Shown piece after piece: positions 22,873-32,296 of a DNA stretch of 64,000 nucleotides; positions within the stretch are counted from its first letter, which is position 1, and the number at the start of each line of letters is the position of its first letter. A program made the position numbers and the translations under genes. The notes under the pieces were generated by a model. The model searched no databases. It was not told the origin of the DNA and was given only the letters and a program-made list of their open reading frames with translations. Origin of the DNA: Pseudoips prasinana (taxonomy: Eukaryota > Arthropoda > Insecta > Lepidoptera > Nolidae); the NCBI GenBank assembly GCA_951640165.1, contig OX621245.1, forward strand, positions 19,770,330 to 19,834,329. The letters run 5' to 3'.

Positions 22873-23384
22873 TATATCCCTGCAAAAGTCGTCATATGAT
22901 CGGAAACCTTTATTATTTATTATTAGTATCCTTGACTTTGCTGTTTGATTTTCTACCTAAAAAGTTAAAGTTGCTTATACGAGTGCCAAAGTCCCACAAA
23001 TATCTTTCAAATAGGTTTTCTTTAAATTAAACTTTAATAATGTTATTTCAGAATAATAATATCATAAATTAATTTGATTATTGTTGTCATGATTGTAATA
23101 CAAGTATTGTCAATGTAATTTATGATTTCTTATGTGTTATTTGTACGTATTTCATACAAGTCTGGCTCTGTTAAAGGTGAAAACTCATATTCAGTCAAAC
23201 TCGCAGAGGCAAGTAATAGTTTAAGATATTTTAAAATAATTTATGTGTGTAGTGTTACTACACTACACACATAAATTATATTATTTATTCATGACTAAGA
23301 ATATTTAATAGAATATTTAACATTGTAATAAGTCCATGTAACTACGTAACAGTTTGTTGGCGGCAACCAGTACAACCATCCTTT
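22873..23384. other. AT-rich DNA containing a perfect hairpin
   Basis: Apart from the foldback at 23236-23279, nothing was recognised. Confidence 0.5.
23236..23279. repeat. 20-bp perfect inverted repeat, 4-nt loop
   Basis: Positions 23236-23255 and 23260-23279 are exact reverse complements around TACT. Confidence 0.95.
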
Positions 23385-23515
23385 TTTTTTTTTTGATAAG
23401 GCAGGGGGAATGCCTTCGTATGTCACCCGCAAAAAGTGACTTGCACCGACTAAACCTACCTACCGTGGACTTCTCTTGGCCCCTGATGGGGGAGTCCCGG
23501 CAACGCGGCATAGCT
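23385..23515 (-). mobile_element. Poly-A-tailed retroposon 3' end
   Basis: A run of 16 T's near 23383-23398 (poly-A on minus) is followed by a GC-rich body with 'cttctcttggcccctgatgg' and 'gggagtcccggcaacgcgg'. No coding match and no clear target duplication were seen. A LINE or SINE 3' end is likely. The overlapping plus frame at 23354-23641 is incidental. Confidence 0.55.
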
Positions 23516-23756
23516 ATACAGATACTAAGCTATTTTATCGAATTATACTTATTAAAAACAAGGCAGGACAAGTTTAAATGCATTATTTCAAGCCCCGTAG
23601 AAATTTACTTCGTAAATTACTACACAATATTGACGGTGTAAAAAACAAAGCGTATACACGGATGTAATGTGTGAAGGACACACTTAACTACATATATCAG
23701 AAGATGAACTGAAAAATAATTGAGGTAAAATGTGTGCAATATCCAAACAATATGGG

Positions 23757-24021
23757 CAGGCCTGTTGGCGCGGTTGGCAAATGCTTGCTTTTCACGTCGG
23801 AGGTCGTGGGTTCGATTCCCACCCAGGACAGATATTTGTATGCATGAACATGACTGTTTGTCCTGCGTCTGGGTGTAATTATCTATATAAGTATGTATCT
23901 ACAAAAGAAAAGTAGAATATGTAGTAGGTATATCAGTTATCTGGTTTCCATAGTACAAGCTCTGCTTAGTTTGGGATCAGATGGCCGTGTGTAAATAATG
24001 TCCCGGAATATTATTATTATT
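23757..24021 (+). mobile_element. tRNA-headed SINE, head type A, full length
   Basis: The best complete head-A copy. A box region 'cctgttggcgcggttggcaa', B box 'gtgggttcgattcccaccca', body 'atctatataagtatgtatct', core 'agtacaagctctgcttagtt' and tail 'atattattattattaat'. The frame at 23730-23915 is an accident of the head. Confidence 0.92.
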
Positions 24022-24499
24022 AATGCCAGTTAAATCTTGAATCATTAATTCCAACCAGTTAGAATAGTTCTGCTTAATTTAAAATAGGTTTAAATGCCTT
24101 AACAATTATGAAGTAGACCTGTTGCCGCAGAACATTCTACCCCTCTATAAGGAACATTTAATTCATCGCACAAGGATGCTAGACTACAAATAAGGTCGCA
24201 AAAAGGCTAAAAAAGGTGTTTTCTGATACTAAATACTTTTTAAAACTATAACAGGCACTAGATTGCCGTAAATAAAAAATAGTTAACCGTTCCTCACACA
24301 CTGTTTTTACGTCTAACACTTAACCGCTCCTCCTGAATAGTAAGAATCTTTTAAAGCAGTTTTTCATTGTGACAATGTTCCATTTATTCTTTGCTGATTC
24401 TCGGACAGCTGGCAAGCATCTTTCTTTTATCTACTAGATAAGTACAACAAGACTTCTTATTACAAAACTGTGACCTTAATTAGACCTATACGTGTTTTT
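24022..24499. other. Unique-looking AT-rich DNA
   Basis: No supported feature. Confidence 0.45.
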
Positions 24500-24937
24500 T
24501 TTTAATTATTGTCATCATCATCATCATGCCGAAAGACGTCCACTGCTGGACAAAGGCCTCCCCCAAAGATCTCCACAATTGCCGGCCTTGCGCTATTCGC
24601 ATCCAGCAGTTTCCAGCGACCCGCACAAGATCATCGGTCCATCTTGTAGGGGGCCTGCCCACGCTGCGTCTTCCGGTTCGTGGTCGCCACTCGAGAACCT
24701 TTCTGCCCCAACGGCCGTCGGATCTACGAGCTATGTGCCCCGCCCACTGCCACTTCAGTTTTGCAATTTTTCGGGCTATGTCGGTGACTTTGGTTCGCCT
24801 GCGGATTTGGAAATTGCTGATTCGATCCCGTAGGGAAACTCCGAGCATAGCCCTGTCCATTGCTCCTTGGGTGACCTTGAGCCTTCTAATAAAGCCCATA
24901 GTGAGCGACCACTTACAATTAATTGTCATAGGCACTA
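24500..24937 (-). pseudogene. RTE-clade LINE ORF2, C-terminal end
   Basis: The minus frame 24935-24486 encodes GFIRRLKVTQGAMDRAMLGV, then DRISNFQIRRRTKVTDIA, then KLKWQWAGHIARRSDGRWGR, then GRRSVGRPPTRWTDDL and a WxxxGEAFVQQW end. This is the conserved region downstream of the RT in insect RTE-type endonuclease-reverse transcriptase proteins. It ends in the (ATG)n tail at 24526-24530, typical of RTE. It is 5' truncated at about 24937 (some 145 codons survive, open to the end), so it lacks the EN and catalytic RT parts and is inactive. The overlapping plus-strand frames are shadows. Confidence 0.9.
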
Positions 24938-24983
24938 GGAATGGTCTGGACAGCTACTAACTAGTGTTTTTTGTAGATATTTG

Positions 24984-25143
24984 AGCGGCCTGTTGGTCTA
25001 ATGCTTAGTGACTCTGGCTGCTAAGCCGGAGGTCGTGAGTTCAGTCCCCACCCATAACAAATATTTGTGTGATGAGTACGATTATTAGTTCTGTGTCTTG
25101 GTGTTATTTATCTATAATAATGTATGTATATAAACATTTATAA
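24984..25143 (+). mobile_element. tRNA-headed SINE, head type B, 3' truncated
   Basis: Head 'cctgttggtctaatgcttag' and B box 'gtgagttcagtccccaccca'. The body stops at 'aaacatttataag' where the opposing SINE begins. Confidence 0.85.
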
Positions 25144-25145
25144 GT

Positions 25146-25720
25146 ATAATCCTGGAACATTATTCACATACGGCCTTCTGAGCCCAAACTAAACCACATA
25201 ACTGCTATACTACACATACTACTTTTCTTTTGTAAATACATACCTATATAGATAATCACACCCAGGCTCAGGACAAACAGACATGTTCATGTACTCATCT
25301 GTCCAGGGTGGGGATCGAACCCACGACCTGCGACGTGAATGGCAAGTATTTACCAACCATATATAACAAACTTCCGGAAAGCGTAAGAAAGCTAAATGAC
25401 ATGGAATTTATTAGGACCCTGTACAATTGGTTAAGTGACAGATGTTTTTATACAACAGATGAATTTCTTAAATATAAGTTTTAAAATTTGACATGCTTGT
25501 TATACTCTTTTAATGTTTTTACTTTATTATTTTGTATCGTCTTTTTTTGTTTGACATTTTATTTGTTTTAAATTATTAATATTATAGTTGACATTGTTTA
25601 AAATTTTTGCACGACATATCTATGTTAAATATAGTTGGATAAGTTTAAAATGTACCTAACAACCCTGTACCTATATGTTAGCAAATAAATATTTCATTCA
25701 TTCATTCACGCCAACCGGCG
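25146..25720 (-). mobile_element. tRNA-headed SINE, head type A, split by a LINE
   Basis: Tail and body occupy 25146-25359, including the B box complement 'ggggatcgaacccacgacct'. The A-box end 'cgccaaccggcg' resumes at 25709-25720. The interruption is the LINE 3' end at 25360-25708. The SINE is placed tail-to-tail against the plus-strand SINE just before it. Confidence 0.85.
25360..25708 (+). mobile_element. CR1-like LINE 3' end inserted in a SINE
   Basis: The first 41 codons read YNKLPESVRKLNDMEFI, then LYNWLSDRCFYTTDEFLKYK and a TAA, the conserved end of ORF2 in CR1/Jockey-type LINEs (the YNKLP motif). A 3' untranslated region follows, with AATAAA at about 25684 and a (CATT)n tail (25694-25708). 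No target duplication is obvious, in keeping with CR1-type insertions. It is a dead, 5'-truncated copy. Confidence 0.85.
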
Positions 25721-25721
25721 C

Positions 25722-25812
25722 ATATATGTTATCAGTTGTCTGATTGCCATAGTACAGGTTCTGTCTAGTTTGGCATGAGATGGCAGTATGTTATTTGTCC
25801 CAATATATTTAC
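25722..25812 (+). mobile_element. SINE tail fragment
   Basis: 'tatcagttgtctgattgcca', 'agtacaggttctgtctagtt' and 'tgtcccaatatattta' match the shared SINE body and tail. Its head is missing. Confidence 0.65.
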
Positions 25813-25983
25813 ATATATTTTCTTCCAGTAGACACTGAAAGAAACTACACAGTAAAAGGTAGTTAATTACTCAGACTTCATAAAATTCGATTCAAGACAA
25901 ACCTTGAAATAGTTCGTTATTGATATAAACAAAATAGTCCTAATATTTGTCTCGGTGAATATTATGTTTATGTAACATCGTGT

Positions 25984-26090
25984 AGGTATAGACGCCAGCA
26001 CATCAAGTCACGCCAATCTGTCAAATTTCTCCGATTGAAAGTGAACCTTATGCTTATGTGATAAAGTTGAAAATCTACAAAAGAAATTAA
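25984..26090. mobile_element. Foldback/MITE-like element, one arm
   Basis: Contains 'gacgccagcacatcaagtca' and 'caatctgtcaaatttctccg', the left arm of the element whose both arms are visible at 32178-32296. The right arm is absent here. Confidence 0.65.
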
Positions 26091-26298
26091 GTATTTTATG
26101 ATAACTATTTTATTAGTAAATACAACGAATTACTGCTACTAAATGATAAGGCTAAATTGTACCTACTCGTATTGTCTCAACATTTATCATACTTCTGTAT
26201 TGTTATTTTACTCTTCTGTATTAATTTTCATTATTATTATTGCTATTTAAATATTTATGAAGTTTGTAGTTATTTTGGTGTTAATTACACCAAAATAA

Positions 26299-26545
26299 AT
26301 ATCTTGGGACAACTATGACATTGCCATTTGATCCTAAACTAGGCAGAGTCTGTACTATGGCAACCAGAAAACAGATAACCATACATATATATTGTTAAAT
26401 ACATATATACTATAGATAAAGTACACCCAGCCAGACACAGAACAAATAATCGTGCTGCTCCCCCAATTTTTTACATATGTGGGGATAGAACCCATGACGT
26501 CTGGTTTAGCAGTCAGGGGCACTAACCGCTAGACCAACAAGCCAG
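26299..26545 (-). mobile_element. tRNA-headed SINE, head type B variant, diverged
   Basis: The head complement 'ctagaccaacaagcca' lies at about 26530-26545. The B box complement is 'ggggatagaacccatgacgt' (one base off). The body includes 'gatcctaaactaggcagagt'. Confidence 0.75.
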
Positions 26546-26689
26546 TTAAAAATGATCCCTTATTTTCGCTATTTTGACTTTTCTTATTGTTCAGACATAA
26601 AAACATCTGACCAACACTTGATGAATCAAACCGTGCTGTTTATGCTAGATGTGTTGTGTTTAGGCTCTATGTTACGTTTTAATGAGATC

Positions 26690-26950
26690 TAATAAAAAAA
26701 ATGTAGTAAAAATATTAGACTTAAACTAGATAACTAAACATAATCTCTTGACAATAACTTGATACGAGCTAGCTAAACATCATTGCTATAATAAAATAAA
26801 TTTTATAAATGTTTTCATACAATGTGTACCTAAATATCTATGTTACTAGAAATAATAATGTATACAACTATATTACTACAAACATATTCTGACTATTTAC
26901 AATAATAAAATAAAAACCTTTTTTATTTTATTTTTATTTTAATAAATCTA
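26690..26950 (+). mobile_element. LINE 3' end (CR1-like), copy 2
   Basis: Same sequence as the complement of 18734-19010, including 'ttgacaataacttgatacga' and 'gttactagaaataataatgt', and a tail of 'aataaaaacctttttta' followed by (TTTTA)n. It lacks an ORF. Confidence 0.7.
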
Positions 26951-27979
26951 TATTTTATTGATTAGAATTTTAACTAGGCTTAACAGAAATAATTATTTTC
27001 ATTCATTTTCCCTTACTATTTTTTTTTATTACTATTTTTCCAAAGGTAGTCCAAAGGTTTAGTTTAGGCCACAAAATATTACCCTACGAAGTTTTAGTCC
27101 ATAAATTTTTTAACTAGTTTGTGATTTGTATCAAAACCAGTTTCATATTTTATTTTTTCTTTAGAAAACTTACAGCTAGAATACAAGTGAAACATAGTAT
27201 AAAAGCTGAAGGGCAATTCGAGTTTTCACAGATATACAAAACTGTATTTAAGGGAACCATAGCATATTTATTTATAAGACGTAAATCATCGACATTTCAC
27301 AAAATAAAATATCCAACATAAAATCTACGAATTACTAACAAAGTAATAAAATGAAAATATAAAAACATATTTAAACTTGTTCAGTTATAATGGATGAAAA
27401 CAACAACAGACAGCTGATGTCCCAAAGGGTGTTTTTGCGTGTTGCTTTTAGTTAATTCTGAAAACTACCTTAATCAAAGGTATGTCTTTGAAAAGTTTTA
27501 CAAAGTTATGAACTATATAATGACACGTCGTTATCTTTTTTTGGTAAGGAATTCACACAAAGATTCCATTACAAATTTAAATTCCATGAACGTTTTATAA
27601 TCTCTTCATTGTTTAGAATATGGCAGGAATAGAACATTTATAATACCTATATAACAATGAGACTAAATAAAAGTCATTTCAAATAAATAACAACGAATAA
27701 AAAAACATTAAGAATTAAACATTTAATTTCATCATTATTTACTTATTCTTTAGTAGCTTTAGTTAAATTATCACTGGAGTTTTTCTGTTAGTTAGTAACA
27801 CACATATTTAAATGATAAGTAAATTACTTACTTTTTCAATGAACAGAAGATGATAAAATTGACACGACACTATCATAAGTTCAATGTTCCTTTTTTAACA
27901 ATACAACACGTCACCATTATGTCCAAAAAGTTTATAAAGTGTTCTAAAACAACGCATATTAAAAAAGTTTATTAACAGT
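26951..27979. other. Unique-looking AT-rich DNA
   Basis: No supported feature was seen. The plus frame 27121-27321 matches no protein I know. Confidence 0.45.
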
Positions 27980-28335
27980 TCGTTCCACGTGGCCGACGAG
28001 AGCGCGGGAAATCGGAATGTTTAGCGCAAATTTCGCCCTCCCGCGAGACCACCATCCCTTGCAGTGCCCCACAACATACTGACAACTGTCACCGTCACCG
28101 GGCACCCGGCCGCCGCCGTTTTGCTCGCTTTTACTATGGACGCTTTTCCTCTTTTGCCCTATCTTGCTTTAACGAAAATTTATATACACACAGAAATGTA
28201 CGTACACACATGGACGGCAACTTAGTTCGAGTCGTCGAGATTCTCCTTATAAAGTACCGCTGTGTGTAGTGAATATGTGCGAGTGGCTCGTAGACGACGC
28301 ATCTTCATGGTAACGTGCCGATGCGTTGGTGCACA
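27980..28335. promoter_or_regulatory. CpG-rich island, candidate host promoter or enhancer
   Basis: Over about 350 bp the base composition rises sharply above the AT-rich flanks, with many CG dinucleotides ('ggccgacgagagcgcggg', 'ggccgccgccg', 'gacgacgc'). It has no resemblance to the transposons in this window. TATA-like boxes lie on plus at 28248-28254 (TATAAAG) and on minus at 28178-28186 (TATATAAAT). On minus an initiator-like TCAGT is at 28078-28082, too far from that TATA to be its partner. No ORF begins here. It could be the first exon or promoter of an unseen gene, or an enhancer. Confidence 0.4.
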
Positions 28336-29932
28336 CAATTACAGGTGTTTAGATGGAATTTGAAACATAATTGAATGGTATAAGGTTCTGATTCCTATAT
28401 TTGACTCCAGTATCGTTCATTGAGAGACAGCGCTAAAGCAGAATTGCGCATGTCCGTTATCAATCTTATGATCGTGAAACTACGAAAACTATTGCCATCC
28501 TTATTTTCTTTAAGTTTTCGGCAAACAGTGTAATCTAAGCATTAGAAATACGGGGTTGTCGTAACTCTTTTTATTTTGAACTTTATTTAATAAGTTATAA
28601 GTATTCAAACATGAGGTAGCAACGTCTCTGTATATTACTTTTCGTTTGGTTGAACTCTGAGATATTTTATGAGTCATAAAGTCGGGCGTCATGATAAGAA
28701 CAAAGCAACTTTTAAATTAAGTTTAAATAAATTTTTACATCAGGTGTATATATTTTATGATATTCACCTTATAATATATTTAAGGCGTACGTGTTTTACT
28801 AGATGGTAAATATTTAAGAAAGTATCTGCCAGTCAATCATTACTAGGCGAAAATGAAGAAGATATTCATACAAAATAACGAAAGGAGCTCCGAAAAACAT
28901 GGTGAATATTTCATGGCTTCGTGTTTCAAGTACCTTCATAACAGTATATACAATAGCTGGAACTAAGCTCTTTACACGAAACTTGTCAACTCGAACTAGT
29001 CGCAGACGAAACAAAGGAATAGCAAAAAATTATTTCCTTAATACTGGAAATGATATTATCTGTGAGATAAGGATGTAAGTGTATGAGTGAAGTACACTTT
29101 CTGAGGAGGGCGTTTATACAAAGCTATGAATAACAATTTACTAAAGAGCCAGGAGCAAACACTTGAGCGTAGAAGTTTGTTTCCAAGTGCCCAAACTCAC
29201 GAACAATACCGACACGACGAGCTACGAATGATGAATTAAACCCAAATGTAATGAAACACAACCACTCGGTAAAATACTTATATCGTAGATTTTTATTACG
29301 TTCCCCTTCTTTAATACTTTATGTTTATGTAACATTTTTGTTACAGTAATATGCTTTGTAGTTTGGATAAAGTTTTTATGTTTACAATTCTCAATTTACT
29401 TTATTTTATATGAGACCAATTCAACCTTTTGTGTTGACACCGACACACACACACACAAGAAGAGAGATAATATAAACGGTATGTCTATGTTTTGTGTATT
29501 TCCGTGCTATTTATTAATGTTTACAAACTGATTTTCCAATATTAATGAAGCTTTTTTCTTATCTGAATGCTTTACTTCATGAATATCCGTCAGAGACTTG
29601 AAAATTTTGTCTATATCTTGTAATAAATTATATTTTTAAACTTATAGTCGTGCCGGAGTGTCATGTTCAGTATTTAAACTAGAATGGACTGAAAAATTAA
29701 ATATGACATTGTAGTGTTACCGTCACTCCTGAACTTTAATAGGGTCATTGAGAAATTTCCAGACTTATGCATTCATGCAGCGTAGTTGCAGCTTGTCGTA
29801 TTATTCCTGTAGCCGGCGGGCGTCCCACAGTTCCTTTGTTCAACCGATTGTAACTTGTCAGATATGAGCAATTACTAATGACAAAGGTGCACTTTATTTT
29901 ATTGTCCGTGAATTTTTTTATCTACACTCGCG
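28336..29932. other. Unique-looking DNA
   Basis: Minus frames at 28510-28692 and 28814-29014 match nothing. A short (CA)n microsatellite is at about 29442-29456. No gene is supported. Confidence 0.45.
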
Positions 29933-29934
29933 AG

Positions 29935-29987
29935 CAACCAAATCGACTCAAGCCTAGACGGCGCACATATACATTGATTTTCCTAAA
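29935..29987 (+). repeat. Left terminal inverted repeat of the Tc1-like element
   Basis: It pairs with 31516-31568 at about 50 of 53 positions. A second perfect 19-bp pair lies at 30012-30030 and 31473-31491, each exactly 77 bp in from its end, so the inverted repeat region extends to roughly 96 bp per side. Confidence 0.95.
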
Positions 29988-30160
29988 ACGATAAATGGTA
30001 ATTACAAAAGTGATATGTCATTCGAAAGCTGAAGAATTAGGCTTTCAATTAACATCAATACCTTAAAAAAAACTAAGCGCTGATTTATTGACACATTTTA
30101 ATTGGCCGTCAGCGTAAATTACCTCTTTAGGAATCCACGACTTGCGCTACCTGCTCCCGC

Positions 30161-30195
30161 TATAAAACCCCCCACTTCCGGTTTATCTTATCAGT
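30161..30195 (+). promoter_or_regulatory. Core promoter of the Tc1-like transposase
   Basis: A TATAAAA box at 30161-30167 is followed 30 bp later by TCAGTT (30191-30196), the arthropod initiator consensus, at the canonical spacing. The transposase ATG lies about 65 bp downstream, giving a short leader. Confidence 0.75.
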
Positions 30196-30257
30196 TGCTT
30201 GTTACAGGTTGACCGGTACACATCTCCGTAAATTGCATTCCTTGTTTTCGCTAACCC

Positions 30258-31289
30258 ATGGATACCACACCAGAAGAAGCCGCTCAAGTTGTTGCCTTGT
30301 TGCAACAAGGGTTAAGTCAGCGAGCAATCGCTGCCCAGCTCCACTTGAGCCAGTCTTCTGTATCCCGAGTATACAGACGGTTCCAAGAGACTGGTGCCTT
30401 CAATCGGAGACCAAGAACGAGCCGCCACCGGTGCACTTCAGAGAGAGACGACCGCTTCATTGTCTCAACCTCGCTGCGCAATCGACACCTTACGGGCGTT
30501 GATGTGCAGCAAGAACTGAGACGTGTACGACAAGTGGTTGTCAGCAAGTGGACAGTGAGAAGACGCTTGAAGGAAGCCAACTTGACGCCAAAAAGACCTG
30601 CGACGGGCCCTAAGTTGACTGCAGGCCACCGACAAGCGCGCCTTCAATTTGCTCGAGAGCATCTCAATTGGAGCGTTGCGCAATGGCGATCGGTCCTGTT
30701 TACTGATGAGTGCAGAATGTGTCTGCATGGCAGTGACAGGAGAGGCCGAGTCTACAGGCGTCCGGGAGAACGATTTGCCCAATGTTGTTTCGCTGAAACA
30801 GTGGCATATGGCGGCGGTTCCTGCATGATGTGGGCTGGTATCTCTTTAGAGGGAAAAACCGAACTTGTTTTCGTGCCTGGGGGCGGTGGAGGAGGCGGGC
30901 TAACAGCTGATCGGTACATCACCGACATTCTACTGGATCATGTTGTGCCCTACGCAGGGTTTGTCGGTGAAGACTTCGTGTTAATGCACGACAATGCCCG
31001 CTGCCACACGGCACGAGTCACTCGACAGTTTCTGCAAGAGGTCGAATTACGCACGATGGACTGGCCTGCGCTCAGTCCTGACATGAATCCCATCGAGCAC
31101 TTATGGGACGAGCTTAAAAGAAGAGTTCGGGCCAGAAATCCAGTCCCTTCAAGCGTAGACGAGCTAAAGACAGCATTATTAGAGGAGTGGGACGGCATTC
31201 CTCAAGAAAATGTCAAAAAATTGATAAGGTCCATGAAAAACAGACTGCGGGATGTAATTAGGGCTAGAGGGGGCAATACGAAATACTGA
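30258..31289 (+). CDS. Tc1-like transposase (DD34E)
   Basis: 343 aa, uninterrupted, the normal length for Tc1-like transposases. The N-terminus holds a helix-turn-helix (residues about 8-45, EEAAQVVALLQQGLSQRAIA ... SVSRVYRRF) and a second DNA-binding helix region (about 90-112, KWTVRRRLKEANL). The catalytic core follows: first aspartate in LFTDECRM (about residue 150), second in LMHDNARCHTA, and glutamate in DMNPIEHLWDELKRR. I count 34 residues between the second aspartate and the glutamate, i.e. DD34E. A glycine run (VPGGGGGGGLTADRY, about residue 205) is part of the glycine-rich segment of the family. The protein binds the terminal repeats in the nucleus and excises and inserts the element at TA. 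The ATG at 30258 is chosen because it is the first in frame after the promoter and precedes the first helix. Overlapping frames on both strands are shadows. Confidence 0.95.
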   Translation: MDTTPEEAAQVVALLQQGLSQRAIAAQLHLSQSSVSRVYRRFQETGAFNRRPRTSRHRCTSERDDRFIVSTSLRNRHLTGVDVQQELRRVRQVVVSKWTVRRRLKEANLTPKRPATGPKLTAGHRQARLQFAREHLNWSVAQWRSVLFTDECRMCLHGSDRRGRVYRRPGERFAQCCFAETVAYGGGSCMMWAGISLEGKTELVFVPGGGGGGGLTADRYITDILLDHVVPYAGFVGEDFVLMHDNARCHTARVTRQFLQEVELRTMDWPALSPDMNPIEHLWDELKRRVRARNPVPSSVDELKTALLEEWDGIPQENVKKLIRSMKNRLRDVIRARGGNTKY

Positions 31290-31293
31290 TTTA

Positions 31294-31299
31294 AATAAA
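31294..31299 (+). terminator. Poly-A signal of the Tc1-like transposase
   Basis: AATAAA starts 5 bp after the TGA stop. A second AATAAT and a T-rich tract follow. An extremely short 3' UTR is usual for compact Tc1 elements. Confidence 0.6.
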
Positions 31300-31515
31300 A
31301 TAATTTTATTTTTAATTTTTTTTGTTTAATTTGTCAAATACGAGACACATACCCTTTTTCCTAAATTCCCGTTTTTCCTACTCTTGCATTCAGACATCAT
31401 TTATTTCAAAAATGATGGATGGATTTCAATGATAATGATATCAAATTAAAGCTGACATCTTAAGCTTTCGAATGACATATCATTTTAATAATTTCCATTC
31501 ATGATTTTAGTTGTA

Positions 31516-31568
31516 TCAATGTATGTGTGCGCCGACAAGGCTTGAGTCGATTTGGTTGCTCGCGAGTG
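31516..31568 (-). repeat. Right terminal inverted repeat of the Tc1-like element
   Basis: Reverse complement of 29935-29987, with small differences at the AGAC/TGTC positions and at one base in the CACATATACA segment. Confidence 0.95.
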
Positions 31569-31623
31569 TATTTCGTCCTCTAACTTGTTTAGTCGCTTAC
31601 GTTTGTCTTTATTTTTTCAGTAA

Positions 31624-31787
31624 CTAGCTTTTATCCGCGGCTTCGTTCGCGTCATATTTCAGGTGTAGTATTTATGATTGTATTAAACATACCCTATAAC
31701 TTTATCTATATCTGCGATAACATGTGTGATAAATTTCATTATGATCGGTTAAGAAGAGAATGAGTTAAAGTATCACCCAAATATTAT
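31624..31787 (-). mobile_element. Helitron-like fragment
   Basis: Begins with CTAG (31624-31627) followed by 'cttttatccgcggcttcgtt', the complement of a Helitron hairpin end, with a body diverging from the Lep1-type copies. The 5' part was probably cut by the neighbouring Helitron. Confidence 0.55.
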
Positions 31788-31918
31788 AAAGGCGAAAGTC
31801 TATGAGCGTGTATGTTTGTTTCTTCTTCACGTTCAAACGGCTGGAGTGATTTTAATAAAATATGTAATAAAAATAATTTATAAAGTTTAACGCGGGTAAA
31901 ACCGCGGGGCATAGCTAG
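31788..31918 (+). mobile_element. Non-autonomous Helitron (Lep1-like), internally deleted
   Basis: Starts near 'aatattataaaggcgaaag' and ends with 'gcgggtaaaaccgcggggc' and CTAG (31915-31918). It is about 55 bp shorter than full copies because the 'ggagttagctgacaccc' block is missing. Confidence 0.85.
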
Positions 31919-32140
31919 TAACAAATAACTCAATTTTACAATTATAATATTAGTTTCTTAGGATATAGGAATAGGATTTTCTTCATATTTACTTCACTCT
32001 TCATGTCATATAAATATCAAGAGAAATTGTTAGATCTCTTTCCACTTTGATGTAGTTTTTTTATAAACTTACAGATTTATAAGACAGACTATGGCGTTTT
32101 AGATAGATAGAAATGTTCAATTTAGTGTACTTTGCAAAAT

Positions 32141-32174
32141 AAAAATACATATGTATATACACATATGTATTTTT
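32141..32174. repeat. 14-bp perfect inverted repeat
   Basis: AAAAATACATATGT (32141-32154) pairs with 32161-32174 across 6 bases. It lies just left of the MITE-like element. Confidence 0.85.
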
Positions 32175-32177
32175 ACA

Positions 32178-32296
32178 AGCTACCCCAATCTATCAAATTT
32201 CTCCAATTGAAAGTGAACCTTATGCTCAAGTCATAAAGTTGAAAATCTATAAAAAAATTGACAGATTGGGGTAGCTGGATGTGCTGGCGTCTGTAC
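32178..32296. mobile_element. Foldback/MITE-like element, both arms
   Basis: 'agctaccccaatctatcaa' at the left pairs with 'gacagattggggtagct' near 32260-32276. The right arm runs further outward through 'gtgctggcgtctgtac', whose complement starts the one-armed copy at 25984. The element has no ORF and its core 'aagtgaaccttatgc' is conserved between the two copies. Confidence 0.7.

Larger units (their letters stand above)
29933..31570 (+). mobile_element. Complete Tc1-like DNA transposon
   Basis: Terminal inverted repeats start with CACTCGCGAGCAACC at 29935 and end with the complement at 31568. Each is flanked by TA (29933-29934 and 31569-31570), the Tc1/mariner target duplication. The element is about 1.63 kb and contains a single uninterrupted transposase gene with its own core promoter and poly-A signal. 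Matching arms, an intact ORF and both TA duplications suggest recent arrival. It moves by cut-and-paste. No second copy is seen in the window. Confidence 0.95.

Noticed and set aside
24492..24960. Two plus-strand ORFs of 113 and 144 codons
   Set aside because: Both are shadows of the minus-strand RTE coding sequence, which has clear family motifs.
28310..28326. Start codon followed by splice donor in the CpG island (ATGGTAACG)
   Set aside because: Too short a signal to support an exon call without transcript data.
30209..30782. Overlapping ORFs on both strands inside the Tc1-like element
   Set aside because: They overlap the transposase gene in other frames and have no family motif.
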